Numbered from the stretch's first letter, positions 1 through 8,636 are shown. The stretch is DNA of 64,000 bases from Streptomyces sp. NBC_00414 (GCF_036038375.1 NZ_CP107935.1:7998001-8062000); one strand, 5' to 3'. Program-made: numbers and translations. Notes: generated from the letters alone by a model not told the origin.

Positions 1-253
1 CCCAACTGCCCATGCCCGCCTTGTCGATGTCGGGCTGTGCCTGGGTCGCCGGGATCTCCGCGAGGTCCTCCACGTGCAGGATCCGCAGCTTTCCGGGAGC
101 GACGACGAGACCGTCGTACCGGTTGACGGTGAAGTTCCCCAGCGGATGCGCCGAGGCCGTCCCGGAGGGGATCAGTACGAATGCGCAGGCGGCCATGAGC
201 ACGGCCACGACGGACCCGAACGCGCGACGGCGCACGGATACGCGACGGCTCAC
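1..253 (-). CDS. NicO-type nickel/cobalt transporter, N-terminal part (runs off window)
   Basis: Only the first 84 codons are in the window. The GTG start at 253 follows a GGAGGG sequence about 8 bases upstream. The visible protein has a basic N-terminus, a hydrophobic stretch (residues about 14-30) and an Ala-Ser-Ala cleavage site followed by HPLGNFTVNRYDGLVV, the mature start I associate with actinobacterial high-affinity nickel/cobalt transporters that carry a long extracytoplasmic N-terminal domain. It is the third gene of a minus-strand run after the DUF4331 and TPR genes, with about 50 bases between it and the TPR stop. The family call rests on this N-terminus and on recalled gene order, because the membrane domain lies outside the window. 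Confidence 0.6.
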   Translation of the reverse strand, partial: MSRRVSVRRRAFGSVVAVLMAACAFVLIPSGTASAHPLGNFTVNRYDGLVVAPGKLRILHVEDLAEIPATQAQPDIDKAGMGSW

Positions 254-303
254 GGAGGCCCTCCGGGCGGGCCTGGAGCGGCGGCCGCGCAGGGTGAACG
301 CGC

Positions 304-1848
304 TCACCGGGCACCGCCGAGGGCGGTCAGCGTCTTCTCGGCCGCCTTCGCGCCCACCGGCGAGAAGCCCGGGTTGAGCTCCAGCGCCGACGACAGGCTG
401 CCGCGGGCCGCCTTCCCGTGGCCCGTGGCGCGTTCGATCACGCCGCGGTGGTAGAGGAACGTCGCGTCGCGGTAGCCGGTCGCCGTGGCGCGCCGGGCGT
501 AGGCCAGGGCCTCGTCGTCGCGGTCGTTGACGTGCAGGGCCCAGGCGAGAGCGTCCGCGGTGTGGACGGTGTGCCGGCGCTCCCACTCGGCGCGGGCGGC
601 GCGCAGGGCGGCCTTGCGGTCGCCGTGGTCCGCCGCCGCGAGGGCGGTGTCCAGGTCGGCGTTGACCCCGTTCGCGCGGGCCAGCGAGGTCCAGGCGTCG
701 ACCAGCGCGTACTGGTCGCGGGCCTTCGACCGGTCCCCCTCGCCGCCGCGTGCCTCGTACAGCTCGCCGAGCACGACCAGCGGGCCGGGCAGCGGGAAGC
801 GCGCCACGACCTCCTCCATGCCGAGGATCGCGGCCGCCCGGTCACCGTTCGCGGCCTGCGCCCTGGCCCGTCCCTCCAGCGCCGGCAGGTAGGTCCCGTC
901 GGCCCGCAGAGCCTGCTCGTAGTACTTCAGCGCCGCCTTGTGGTCGCCCTCGCGCCAGGAGAGCTGGCCCAGCGAAGCCGCCACGTACGCGACGTCCCCG
1001 GGCGCGGTTGCGCCGGTCAGCGCCTGTGTGAGGACGCGGCGTGCCGTGCGGACGTCACCGCGCAGCTCGTGCACGTAGGCGTACCGGGTGAAGACCGGGA
1101 CGCCCGGGCGGCGGGAGTCGGCCTCGTCGGCGGCCTTCGACGCGTCCTTGTAGCGGCCGAGTTCGACCAGGGCGTCGATGCGGACCGCCAGCGCGCGCTC
1201 GTTGAAGGCGTTCTCGTCCAGTGCCTTCCGCGCGTACTTCAGCGCGTCGGGGAACTCGTGCCGGGCCGCGGCCAGCGCCGCCCGGCCCGCCAGCGCCGGA
1301 TCGTTGTCGGGGCTCAGCTCCAGGGACCGCTCCAGCGCGCGCTGCGCCTGCGGATAACGGGACGGGTCGCCGTTGGTGCGGGCCTGCTCGACGTAGGCGA
1401 TGCCCAGCGTGGCCCACCCGCCGGAGTCCTTGGGCTGCGCCTTGAGATGGGACTGCAGTGCGGAGATGCCCGAAGCGAGACTGCCGCCCGCAAGCAGTTC
1501 GGGATCGAGGCCGGGGGCGGACGACACCGTCCTCGTGTCGCCGCCGTCCCTGTTGCCCAGCAGTACGGCCCCCGCGGTCATCGCGACGGCGAGAGCGACG
1601 GCGCAGGCCGCGAGCTGCAGCACCCGGAACCGCCCGGACCCCCGGCGTTCCCCGGGAACGGGCTGATCGGGACCGGCTGTCTCGGCCGTATCAGCCGTAT
1701 CAGCTGTCCCGGCCGTCTCTGCCGTCTCAGCTGTACCGGCCGGGGCGACCGTCTCAATCGGGGAGGCCGGGTCGGCGGCCTCGGCAGCCTCGGCAGCCTC
1801 GTCGACGAGGTCCCTCTCCTGCGCGTCGTCGTTGCTACGCGGGGACAT
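304..1848 (-). CDS. Membrane-anchored tetratricopeptide repeat protein
   Basis: A 514-residue protein. I chose the ATG at 1848 because AGGAG lies six bases before it; the in-frame ATG at 1869 has no ribosome site. The acidic N-terminus is low-complexity with repeated ETAGTADT-like units, then one membrane helix (FRVLQLAACAVALAVAMTAG), then roughly ten TPR-like helical repeats full of ALAGRAALAAARHE-type pairs to the C-terminus. This predicts a single-pass protein with an extracytoplasmic TPR solenoid that acts as a binding scaffold. It sits between the DUF4331 gene and the transporter start on the same strand and probably shares their promoter. The partner is unknown. Confidence 0.85.
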   Translation of the reverse strand: MSPRSNDDAQERDLVDEAAEAAEAADPASPIETVAPAGTAETAETAGTADTADTAETAGPDQPVPGERRGSGRFRVLQLAACAVALAVAMTAGAVLLGNRDGGDTRTVSSAPGLDPELLAGGSLASGISALQSHLKAQPKDSGGWATLGIAYVEQARTNGDPSRYPQAQRALERSLELSPDNDPALAGRAALAAARHEFPDALKYARKALDENAFNERALAVRIDALVELGRYKDASKAADEADSRRPGVPVFTRYAYVHELRGDVRTARRVLTQALTGATAPGDVAYVAASLGQLSWREGDHKAALKYYEQALRADGTYLPALEGRARAQAANGDRAAAILGMEEVVARFPLPGPLVVLGELYEARGGEGDRSKARDQYALVDAWTSLARANGVNADLDTALAAADHGDRKAALRAARAEWERRHTVHTADALAWALHVNDRDDEALAYARRATATGYRDATFLYHRGVIERATGHGKAARGSLSSALELNPGFSPVGAKAAEKTLTALGGAR

Positions 1849-1979
1849 TGCGCTCTCCTCAATCGCCATGCTGGAAAAGGTGGTGCACGTAGTGGGTGCG
1901 ATGGGTGGCGCGGCCCGTGCGCCGTGGGGGACGGTTACGCACGGACCGCGCCAGTCAGGGGGTGCCGGTCAGCCGCGGA

Positions 1980-3518
1980 TCAGTACGCCCGGCGGCGGCT
2001 GCGCCACCAGAGCAGACCCGTGCCGACGAGCAGGAACCCGGCCGCGCCCGACGCCGCCGAGACGGCGATCAGCGTGGTGTCGTCCATACCGCCCGTGCCG
2101 GACGCGCCGGCGGGCTGCAGCGCGTCACCGAGCTGGTTGCGGACGTCGTTGGTGCCGGTCGTGCCCTTGGCCAGCGGTCCGCGCGAACCCGAGGTCGGCT
2201 GAGCGACGTACGGGAACGTCTTCTCGAACTTCTTGTCGTTCTTGTCGACCGCGTCACCCAGGTCGTTCTTGGAGCCGACCAGTTCGCCCTCGACGACCTG
2301 CAGCGCGATGTCCAGCACGTCGTCACCGAGGCGGCGGCCGTTCGGGAAGCCCGCGTTGTCGCCGTCCAGCACACCGAGACGCTTCTCCTCGGCGGCGGGC
2401 TTGGTCGAGGTGTTGAGTCGCAGCATCTCCGAAGGACGCACGTGCGGCGGCTGGTTGAGGCCCTCCACACCCTTCAGGAACACGTCGACCAGGTCGTTGC
2501 GGGGCTCGTCGGGCGCCTCGATCTTGTAGATCGCCTCGATGAGCTTCGGCAGCTCGGGGTTGGTGACGTTCTTCAGGAAGTCACCGTCGTTCCAGGGCGC
2601 GGACGCGTTGAACTTGTCCTTGTCCTTGATCGGGTTGACGACCTCGTTCACCAGCGGCATGCCCAGGCGCGAGACCTGGCGGAAGTGGCCGCTCGCGTTC
2701 TTGCGCTGCGTCGTCGACCAGATGCCCACGATCGGCTGGTCGGCCGACTCCTGGATCACGTCGTTCGGCAGCTGGAGGGCGACGGAGTTGACGTTGTAGC
2801 CCTTGAGGGTGTCGTTGCCGACCTCGGACAGGTTCCCGCCGTACAGCAGGTCGAAGACCCGCAGATCCAGGAAGAACGGGTCGTCGGCCTGGCCGGCGAA
2901 CGTCGTCGCCCCGCCCGGGAGTTCGTGCACGGCCTGGTCGCGGAGCTTGGCGTAGTCCGGCATGGACGCCTTGCCGACGTTCGACGGCGCGACGGCCACG
3001 TCGTCGGCGTACTTCGTCTTCTTGACCAGGTGCTGGTCCTTGAGCTGCAGCAGATCTATGTCGTAGGTCTGCGTGATGTTGAGGTCCGGGTCGTCGAGGC
3101 TCTCGACCGGGCCGGTGTTGTACAGGAACGTCTTGTCGTTCTTGACATGCGTCTCGAACGTGTAGCGGAAGACCAGCTCGCCCTGCGCGTCACCGTTGTT
3201 GTCGATGTGCAGGTCGTACTGGGCGTCCTCCGCGAACGGGAAGAAGTTGGGCCCGCCGGCCGGCTCCTCGAACGGGATCCAGTTGGCGATGATGGTCGTC
3301 GTATCCGGTTTGTCGGGGCTCGCGAACGCGTACACGTCCGTGTTGTCGTACTGCGGCTGCCCCGAGATGAGCGGAGCCTCCCGGTGGCTGGAGGCGCCGG
3401 CCGCTCCCGGTTCGAGCGCGGTCACGCCGACGGCCGCGAGCCCGCCGGTGGCCAGCGCACCGCAGACAAGGGTCGCAAGGCTCCTGCGTCCCACGAACCC
3501 GCTGGTGAAAGGTGTCAT
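1980..3518 (-). CDS. DUF4331 domain secreted protein with C-terminal membrane anchor
   Basis: A 512-residue protein. I chose the ATG at 3518 because AGAGGA precedes it and because the putative promoter -10 at 3633-3638 would start transcription close to or inside the longer reading frame that begins at 3629. The N-terminus is a signal sequence (RRSLATLVCGALATGGLAAVG). The mature region contains SSHREAPLISGQPQYDNTDV, the hallmark opening of DUF4331 proteins, and continues with the family's beta-rich body. The C-terminus ends in a hydrophobic helix and RRRAY, so it is probably tethered to the membrane, without an LPXTG motif. The biochemical role of DUF4331 is not known. The divergent ECF sigma factor likely controls it. 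Confidence 0.9.
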   Translation of the reverse strand: MTPFTSGFVGRRSLATLVCGALATGGLAAVGVTALEPGAAGASSHREAPLISGQPQYDNTDVYAFASPDKPDTTTIIANWIPFEEPAGGPNFFPFAEDAQYDLHIDNNGDAQGELVFRYTFETHVKNDKTFLYNTGPVESLDDPDLNITQTYDIDLLQLKDQHLVKKTKYADDVAVAPSNVGKASMPDYAKLRDQAVHELPGGATTFAGQADDPFFLDLRVFDLLYGGNLSEVGNDTLKGYNVNSVALQLPNDVIQESADQPIVGIWSTTQRKNASGHFRQVSRLGMPLVNEVVNPIKDKDKFNASAPWNDGDFLKNVTNPELPKLIEAIYKIEAPDEPRNDLVDVFLKGVEGLNQPPHVRPSEMLRLNTSTKPAAEEKRLGVLDGDNAGFPNGRRLGDDVLDIALQVVEGELVGSKNDLGDAVDKNDKKFEKTFPYVAQPTSGSRGPLAKGTTGTNDVRNQLGDALQPAGASGTGGMDDTTLIAVSAASGAAGFLLVGTGLLWWRSRRRAY

Positions 3519-3632
3519 GCCGTCCGTCCTCTGTCCCAAAGCTGTGTTCCGGCGGTGATCGGTGGGAACGACCTGTCGAGTGGTCCGCTCCCGCGCTCGT
3601 ACCGCGTCGGTGGGTGATGCCTGATGCACGCC

Positions 3633-3659
3633 ATTCGGAGCCGGGGGGAATAAGGATTG
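3633..3659 (-). promoter_or_regulatory. Putative SigK-type ECF promoter for the DUF4331 gene
   Basis: Read on the minus strand, CAATCC (3659-3654) is followed after 15 bases by CCGAAT (3638-3633). This resembles the CCATCC / CCGAAT pair that I recall for mycobacterial SigK promoters. It faces the DUF4331 gene with a leader of about 110 bases. The same elements with the same 15-base spacer occur in the opposite direction 43 bases away. Confidence 0.6.
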
Positions 3660-3701
3660 GTTCGAAATTCACCCGCGTTTTCGAGCGGTTGATCCGTAAC
3701 C

Positions 3702-3728
3702 CCATCCGACGGCGTTCCTGCGCCGAAT
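3702..3728 (+). promoter_or_regulatory. Putative autoregulatory SigK-type promoter of the ECF sigma gene
   Basis: CCATCC at 3702-3707, a 15-base spacer, then CCGAAT at 3723-3728. This matches the recalled SigK -35/-10 elements exactly. The sigma gene starts 46 bases downstream of the -10, after the strong ribosome site GGAGAAGGGGGAA. Autoregulation is common for ECF factors. Confidence 0.65.
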
Positions 3729-3774
3729 ACGTGAGGACTGGACGAGCCGTTCAGACCGGAGAAGGGGGAAACGG

Positions 3775-4317
3775 GTGGAGGCGGACGAACTCCTGGTGCT
3801 CGTGGCCGGAGGGGACCAGAAGGCCTTCGAGGATCTCTACGCCCTGGTGTCCGGGCCGGTCTTCGGGCTGGTGCGCCGGGTGGTGCGGGACCCGGCACAG
3901 TCCGAGGAGGTGGCACAGGAGGTGCTCCTCGAACTGTGGCGCTCCGCCGCGCGCTACGACCCCGGCCGCGGCAGCGCACTCGCCTGGGTCCTGACCCTCG
4001 CGCACCGCAGGGCGGTCGACCGGGTCCGCAGCGCCCGCGCCACCACGGAGCGCGAACTGCGCATGGCCCGGCGGGCGAACGGTCCCGCCTTCGACCATGT
4101 CGCCGAGGAGGTCGAGGCCGGCCTCGAACGGGAGTGGGTACGCCGCTGCCTGGACCGGCTCACCGCACTGCAACGACAGTCCGTCACCCTCGCCTACTAC
4201 GACGGCTACACATACCGTGAAGTGGCCGAACGGCTCTCCCTGCCGCTCGGCACGGTCAAGACACGCATGCGCGACGGACTCACACGGCTGCGCGACTGCC
4301 TGGGAGGTGTCGCATGA
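3775..4317 (+). CDS. sigK: ECF RNA polymerase sigma factor, SigK-like (ECF19 type)
   Basis: A 180-residue ECF sigma factor. Region 2 spans about residues 12-85 (FEDLYALVSGPVFGLVRRVV, then SEEVAQEVLLELWRSAARYD), and region 4 with its helix-turn-helix spans about 118-175 (LTALQRQSVTLAYYDGYTYR, then EVAERLSLPLGTVKTRMRDG). The GTG start at 3775 follows a strong purine-rich ribosome site. The stop overlaps the next gene's ATG by four bases, and that gene encodes an RskA-type anti-sigma factor, which is the typical SigK/RskA arrangement. Matching SigK-like promoters drive both this gene and the divergent DUF4331 gene. The symbol is given by analogy; the signal that releases it from RskA is unknown. 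Confidence 0.85.
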   Translation: MEADELLVLVAGGDQKAFEDLYALVSGPVFGLVRRVVRDPAQSEEVAQEVLLELWRSAARYDPGRGSALAWVLTLAHRRAVDRVRSARATTERELRMARRANGPAFDHVAEEVEAGLEREWVRRCLDRLTALQRQSVTLAYYDGYTYREVAERLSLPLGTVKTRMRDGLTRLRDCLGGVA

Positions 4318-5099
4318 GCACCATCTTCCGGCGCGGCGATCTGCACTCGCTGGCCGCCCCGTACGCCCTCGACGCCCTGGAACCCCATGAGCACAAAAGA
4401 TTCGAGAAGCACCTGAAACGCTGCGACGACTGCGCCGCCGAGGTGCGCGCCCTTCGCGAGGACGCCGTCCGCCTCGCCTGGTCCACGGCCGCCCCGGCCC
4501 CCGCCGCGATGCGCGACCGGGTCCTCATGGCCGTACGGACGACCCCTCAGGAGCCGGCCCCCGCACAGTCGCAGGCCCGCACGCGACCGGAACGCGCGCC
4601 GTCGCGTGCCCGCCGCTCGCCCTTCTCGCCGTTCCTCGTCCCGCTCGCCTCCACCACGGCCGCCGCCGCCCTCGTCGTTGCCGCGCTCTTCGGCATGCAG
4701 GCGTCCCGCACCCAGGACCAGCTGAGCGCGGAGCGGGCACAGGCACGTGAGATCGCCCACGTTCTCGCGGCGCCTGACGCGCGGTCGGGCACCGGACGGG
4801 ACGCGAACGGTCAGGGCATCGGCGTCGTCGCGTCCGCCTCGCGGCACGCCGCCGTCGTCACCTCGGCGGGTCTCGGCACACCTTCGAACGACAGGGTCCA
4901 CCAGCTGTGGCTCATGCGACCTGAGGGGAAACCGCGTTCCCTGGGGCTGCTGGACGGCGACACGCCCTTGATGGCCACCGGACTGAACACCGACGCGACC
5001 TCACTCGCTGTCACCGTCGAGCCGTCCGGCGGCTCTCCGCAGCCAACCACCGCACCGGTTGTCCAACTCGCCCTGAAATCACTCGGATTCGGAGAGTAA
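4314..5099 (+). CDS. rskA: RskA-family anti-sigma factor
   Basis: A 261-residue membrane anti-sigma factor. The N-terminal zinc-binding anti-sigma motif is H33-x3-C37-x2-C40, preceded by LAAPYALDALEPHEHKRFEK. Then come a proline- and arginine-rich linker, one transmembrane helix at about residues 103-124 (VPLASTTAAAALVVAALFGM), and an extracytoplasmic RskA C-terminal domain ending in VEPSGGSPQPTTAPVVQL. It is expected to hold the adjacent ECF factor at the membrane until proteolysis releases it. Its start overlaps the sigma stop (ATGA), which suggests translational coupling and balanced synthesis. Confidence 0.88.
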   Translation: MSTIFRRGDLHSLAAPYALDALEPHEHKRFEKHLKRCDDCAAEVRALREDAVRLAWSTAAPAPAAMRDRVLMAVRTTPQEPAPAQSQARTRPERAPSRARRSPFSPFLVPLASTTAAAALVVAALFGMQASRTQDQLSAERAQAREIAHVLAAPDARSGTGRDANGQGIGVVASASRHAAVVTSAGLGTPSNDRVHQLWLMRPEGKPRSLGLLDGDTPLMATGLNTDATSLAVTVEPSGGSPQPTTAPVVQLALKSLGFGE

Positions 5100-5214
5100 T
5101 CGTCAACCCCCTTACCGGGTAGGTGAATCCCGTGCCCGGGATACACGAGTGTGATGAGGGAGCGATAGGGTTAGCCTGCCCGGGCCGGGTGCCCTCGTAT
5201 GGGTGGGGAGTGAC

Positions 5215-5484
5215 ATGGAACAGATAACAGTGCGTGGCAGGGCGCGAGTCCCTGCGATCACGTGTGGGAGCAGCGCGACCAGTTCGCGCCTCGACCGCCA
5301 TCTTTCGGTGATGGGTGGCCCTGCCATCCCTCAGCGCGAGGCGGCCGAGGCGACGTCCCTGATGCGCGAGCTCACCTCACGTGACACCGCGCACGACCGC
5401 ACCGACAGGAGCGCGCGAGTGAGGCGGGTCTCGCTCTTCGCGCCGCTGCGTCGGCTGCGCCGTTCCCTGTTCGGCGGCCGCTGA
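5215..5484 (+). CDS. Small basic protein of unknown function
   Basis: An 89-residue protein beginning MEQITVRGRARVPAITCGSS. I preferred the ATG at 5215 to the in-frame GTG at 5203 because GGGGAG lies four bases before it. It is serine- and arginine-rich with no membrane helix, a single cysteine, and a strongly basic end (RRVSLFAPLRRLRRSLFGGR) that could bind nucleic acid or lipid. G/C-rich third positions across the frame support translation. I recognise no family. It stands alone, between the anti-sigma gene and a convergent CoA transferase gene. Confidence 0.6.
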   Translation: MEQITVRGRARVPAITCGSSATSSRLDRHLSVMGGPAIPQREAAEATSLMRELTSRDTAHDRTDRSARVRRVSLFAPLRRLRRSLFGGR

Positions 5485-5549
5485 CCGGCGACCCCGGTCG
5501 CTGACAGGCGGCCGAATCCGAGCAGGACCAGCAGGAACCCGACCCGCGC

Positions 5550-6782
5550 TCAGGCGGACACACCGTCCCGGCGCAGTGCTGCGATCTCATCGTCCGTCAT
5601 CCCCACGGCACGCAGCACCGCCTCGGTGTGTTCCCCGAGCGCGGGTACGGGCCCCATTTTCACCGCCTCACCCCCCGGCAGCGTGATCGGCGGCAACAGC
5701 GCTCTCAGAGGTCCCACCGGCGATCCCACGTCCCGCCACCGGTCCCTGGCCGCCAGCTGAGGGTGTTCGGCCACTTCCGTGACGTCCCTCAGCAGCGCGC
5801 AGGCGATCCCGGCCGCCTCCAGACGCGCCACCGCCTCCTCCGCGGTGAGCGCCGCGAGCGCCGTGGCGACCAACTCGTCCGTACGGTCCCGGTGTTCGAC
5901 CCGCGCCGCGTTCGTCCCGTACGCCGGATCATGAGCCAGCTCCGGCCGTCCCAGGACCTGTTCGGCGAGCCGGCGCCACTCACGGTCGTTCTGCACCGAC
6001 AACAGCACCCGCCCGCCGTCACCCGTCCGATAGCCGTCGTACGGGGCGATGACGGCGTGCGCGAGACCCGTGCGCGCCGGGGGAGTTCCGCCGTGCATCA
6101 CATGGTGCAGCGGATGCCCCATCCACTCGGCCAGCGCGTCGAGCATCGCCACCTCCACCGGCCCGCCGCGCCCCGTCGTGCCGCGCCGCACCAGCGCCGC
6201 GAGCACCCCCGAGAACGCGTACATCGCCGCCGCGATGTCGGCCGCCGGGATGCCCGCCTTGACCGGCTGCCCGGCCGTCCCCGTCACGGACACCAGACCC
6301 GCCTCGCACTGCACGAGCATGTCGTACGCGCGCTTGTCGGCGTACGGACCGGTGGCCCCGTACCCCGAGATGTCCACGGCGACCAGCCGCGGGTGCGCCG
6401 CGCACAGCGTGGCCGCGTCGAGGCCGAGGCGCGCGGCGGCGCCCTGCGCGAGGTTCTGTACGAAGACGTCGGCGCCGGCCACCAGACGGCGCACCACGTC
6501 GAGCCCGCGCGGGTCCTTCAGATCGAGGGCGACGGACTCCTTGCCGCGGTTGCACCACACGAAGTGCGAGGCGAGCCCGCCGGCCGCGGTGTCGTAGCCG
6601 CGCGCGAAGTCGCCGCCGTCGAGGCGCTCGACCTTGATGACCCGCGCCCCGAGATCGGCGAGCTGCCGGGTGGCGAAGGGCGCGGCGACGGCCTGCTCGA
6701 CGGCGACGACGGTGATGCCCTCCAGGGGCAGGGGCAGGGGCAGGGGCGAGGGCAGGGATTGCGGCTCCATGCGGGGGATCAT
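5550..6782 (-). CDS. Family III CoA transferase (CaiB/BaiF)
   Basis: A 410-residue enzyme of the CaiB/BaiF type, which moves CoA between carboxylic acids. The N-terminal Rossmann-like part reads LEGITVVAVEQAVAAPFATR, then QLADLGARVIKVERLDGGDF. The conserved NRGKESVALDLKDPRGLD and the catalytic-aspartate region near YDMLVQCEAGLVSVTG follow. The substrate cannot be read from sequence. The start is uncertain: ATG at 6782 or 6770, neither with a clear ribosome site. The N-terminus carries a leucine-proline run encoded by a hexanucleotide repeat. It has no obvious operon partner here. Confidence 0.85.
   Translation of the reverse strand: MIPRMEPQSLPSPLPLPLPLEGITVVAVEQAVAAPFATRQLADLGARVIKVERLDGGDFARGYDTAAGGLASHFVWCNRGKESVALDLKDPRGLDVVRRLVAGADVFVQNLAQGAAARLGLDAATLCAAHPRLVAVDISGYGATGPYADKRAYDMLVQCEAGLVSVTGTAGQPVKAGIPAADIAAAMYAFSGVLAALVRRGTTGRGGPVEVAMLDALAEWMGHPLHHVMHGGTPPARTGLAHAVIAPYDGYRTGDGGRVLLSVQNDREWRRLAEQVLGRPELAHDPAYGTNAARVEHRDRTDELVATALAALTAEEAVARLEAAGIACALLRDVTEVAEHPQLAARDRWRDVGSPVGPLRALLPPITLPGGEAVKMGPVPALGEHTEAVLRAVGMTDDEIAALRRDGVSA
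6720..6754. repeat. Hexanucleotide microsatellite within the CoA transferase start region
   Basis: A GGGGCA unit is repeated about four times in tandem, then degenerates. It encodes Pro-Leu dipeptides just after the CoA transferase start. A copy-number change would add or remove dipeptides without shifting frame. Confidence 0.7.
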
Positions 6783-6843
6783 GACCCGCGGGCAGCGGCT
6801 TTGTCATGCACGGGCGTCATGCACGGGGTGGACCGTGCGGGGC

Positions 6844-7638
6844 TCAGCGTCCGCCGTTCGCGTACCGGCGGACGGCGAGCGGCATGAACACCGCGATGAG
6901 GACCGCGCACCAGGCCAGTGACCCCGCGACGGGGTGCGTCACCGGCCAGGCGCCGTCGGCCGGCACCGGCGCGTTGCCGAACAGGTCCCGCAGCGCCGTG
7001 GTCACCGCGCTGATCGGGTTCCACTCGGCGAGCGTGCGCAGCCAGCCCGGCAGGTTGTCGGTCGGGATGTACGCGTTCGACAGCAGCGGCAGGACGAACG
7101 TCGCACCGCCGAGCTGCCCGGCCGCCTCCTCGCTGCGTGAGGCGAGCCCCAGCAGGATCCCGACCCAGGTGGTCGCGAACCGGAAGAGCAGCAACAGCCC
7201 CACGGCGGCCACCGCTTCGAGGGCGGACCCCTCGATCCGCCAGCCCACCGCGAGCCCCACGAGCAGGAACGGCACCGTGCCCGCAGCGGTGACGACGAGG
7301 TCGGCGGCGGCCTGCCCGAGTGGTACGGCGGCCCTGCTCACCGGCAGCGTACGGAAGCGGTCCGTGACACCGCGGTGCGAGTCCTGGGCCGCCTGGAACA
7401 TGCCCGTCATGATGCCGTTGGCCGCCGTCGCGACCAGCAGCCCCGGCACCAGGAAGGCCCGGTACTCCTCGCCGGGCATCGCCAGCGCGCTGCCGAAGAC
7501 GTAGCCGAAGAACAGCAGCATCGTGACCGGCATGGTCTGGGTGAGGATCAGCAGCCCCGGGTTGTGCCGGATCCGCCGCAGCTGGCGGCCCAGCATCGCA
7601 GTTCCGTCGTACGCCAATGCCGACGCGCCCGTGCTCAT
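6844..7638 (-). CDS. ABC-2 type exporter permease, DrrB-like
   Basis: A 264-residue membrane protein with six predicted helices typical of the ABC-2/DrrB family (e.g. LLILTQTMPVTMLLFFGYVF near residues 30-50 and AVAAVGLLLLFRFATTWVGI in the middle). It forms an exporter with the ATPase encoded immediately upstream, whose stop overlaps this start by four bases (ATGA). The family exports drugs, lipids or polyketides; the cargo is not evident. The divergent TetR gene is the likely repressor. Confidence 0.88.
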   Translation of the reverse strand: MSTGASALAYDGTAMLGRQLRRIRHNPGLLILTQTMPVTMLLFFGYVFGSALAMPGEEYRAFLVPGLLVATAANGIMTGMFQAAQDSHRGVTDRFRTLPVSRAAVPLGQAAADLVVTAAGTVPFLLVGLAVGWRIEGSALEAVAAVGLLLLFRFATTWVGILLGLASRSEEAAGQLGGATFVLPLLSNAYIPTDNLPGWLRTLAEWNPISAVTTALRDLFGNAPVPADGAWPVTHPVAGSLAWCAVLIAVFMPLAVRRYANGGR

Positions 7639-8618
7639 GTCACCAGCTCCTTGTGGGCCTTGTGGGCTTTGTCGGCCTTGTTGTCCGCCTGGCCGTCGGT
7701 CAGGCGGAGGAAGACGTCGTCGAGGGTCGGCGGGCGCAGGCTCACGTCGAGCAACGGCACCCCGGCGGCGTCGAGTTCGCGTACGAGCCGGGGGAGGGTG
7801 AGCGTCGGGTCGGTGGTGACCGCGCCGACAGCGTGCCGCTCCCCGTCGAAGGCCGGCGCGGAGCCGGTCAGCCGGTCCAGTACGGCCGCCGCACCCGCCA
7901 TCGCGTCCGCGTGGGCGACGACCGCTTCCGCGTACGAGCCGATGAGCGCCTTGAGTTCGGCGGGCGTCCCCGAGTGCGCGGCCCGGCCCCGGTCCACGAG
8001 CACGATGTCGTCGGCGAGCTGGTCCGCCTCCTCCAGGTACTGGGTGGTGAGCAGGACCGTCGTGCCCTCGGACCGCAGGGCGCGCACGGCCGCCCAGATC
8101 TGGTTGCGGCTGTGCGGGTCGAGGCCCGTCGTCGGCTCGTCGAGGAACAGCACCGCGGGCCGGGTGATCAGACCGGCGGCCAGATCGAGACGGCGTCGCA
8201 TACCGCCCGAGTACGTGGACACCGTCCGGTCCGCCGCGTCGGTGAGCTCGAAGCGGTCGAGCAGTTCGTCGGCCCGGGCGGCGGCCTTGGGGAGGCGGCG
8301 CAGCCTCGCGAACAGCCGCAGGTTCTCCCGGCCCGTGAGGTCGCCGTCCACCGAGGCGTTCTGCCCGGTGACCGCGATCGCGCGGCGCACGGCGTCCGGC
8401 TCCCGTACGAGATCGTGCCCCGCGATCCGGGCGGACCCGGCGTCGGGGCGCAGCAGGGTGGTGAGCAGCCGTACCGCCGTGGTCTTGCCCGCGCCGTTGG
8501 GGCCCAGCAGCCCGCAGACGGTCCCCTCGGCCACCGCGAGATCCAGCCCCCGAAGGGCATGGACGGGTCCGAAGCGCTTCTCCAGACCTTCACTAAGTAC
8601 GCCGTACGTAGTAGTCAT
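7635..8618 (-). CDS. ABC exporter ATP-binding protein, DrrA-like
   Basis: A 327-residue ATPase with Walker A (GPNGAGKTT, residues about 39-47), signature YSGGMRRRLDLA, Walker B (VLFLDEPTTGLD) and a C-terminal DrrA-type extension. I chose the ATG at 8618 (MTTTYGVLSEG) over 8636, because the longer start would run through the divergent promoter/operator region. Codons 3-9 overlap the second copy of the operator palindrome. It is coupled to the permease gene and presumably co-regulated by the divergent TetR. Confidence 0.9.
   Translation of the reverse strand: MTTTYGVLSEGLEKRFGPVHALRGLDLAVAEGTVCGLLGPNGAGKTTAVRLLTTLLRPDAGSARIAGHDLVREPDAVRRAIAVTGQNASVDGDLTGRENLRLFARLRRLPKAAARADELLDRFELTDAADRTVSTYSGGMRRRLDLAAGLITRPAVLFLDEPTTGLDPHSRNQIWAAVRALRSEGTTVLLTTQYLEEADQLADDIVLVDRGRAAHSGTPAELKALIGSYAEAVVAHADAMAGAAAVLDRLTGSAPAFDGERHAVGAVTTDPTLTLPRLVRELDAAGVPLLDVSLRPPTLDDVFLRLTDGQADNKADKAHKAHKELVT
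8594..8610. promoter_or_regulatory. Operator-like palindrome inside the DrrA-like gene start
   Basis: TAAGTAC-GCC-GTACGTA: seven-base arms with one mismatch and a three-base spacer, the same geometry as the perfect site at 8637-8653. It covers codons 3-9 of the ATPase gene. It is probably a second binding site for the divergent TetR. Confidence 0.55.
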
Positions 8619-8636
8619 GGCTCGACCATAGCGCAC

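Noticed and set aside
5170..5190. TAGGGTTAGCCTGCCCGGG resembling an iron-regulator (IdeR/DmdR1) box
   Set aside because: Only about 11 of 19 positions match the box I recall, with several mismatches in the second half. It is not enough to claim iron control of the small gene downstream.
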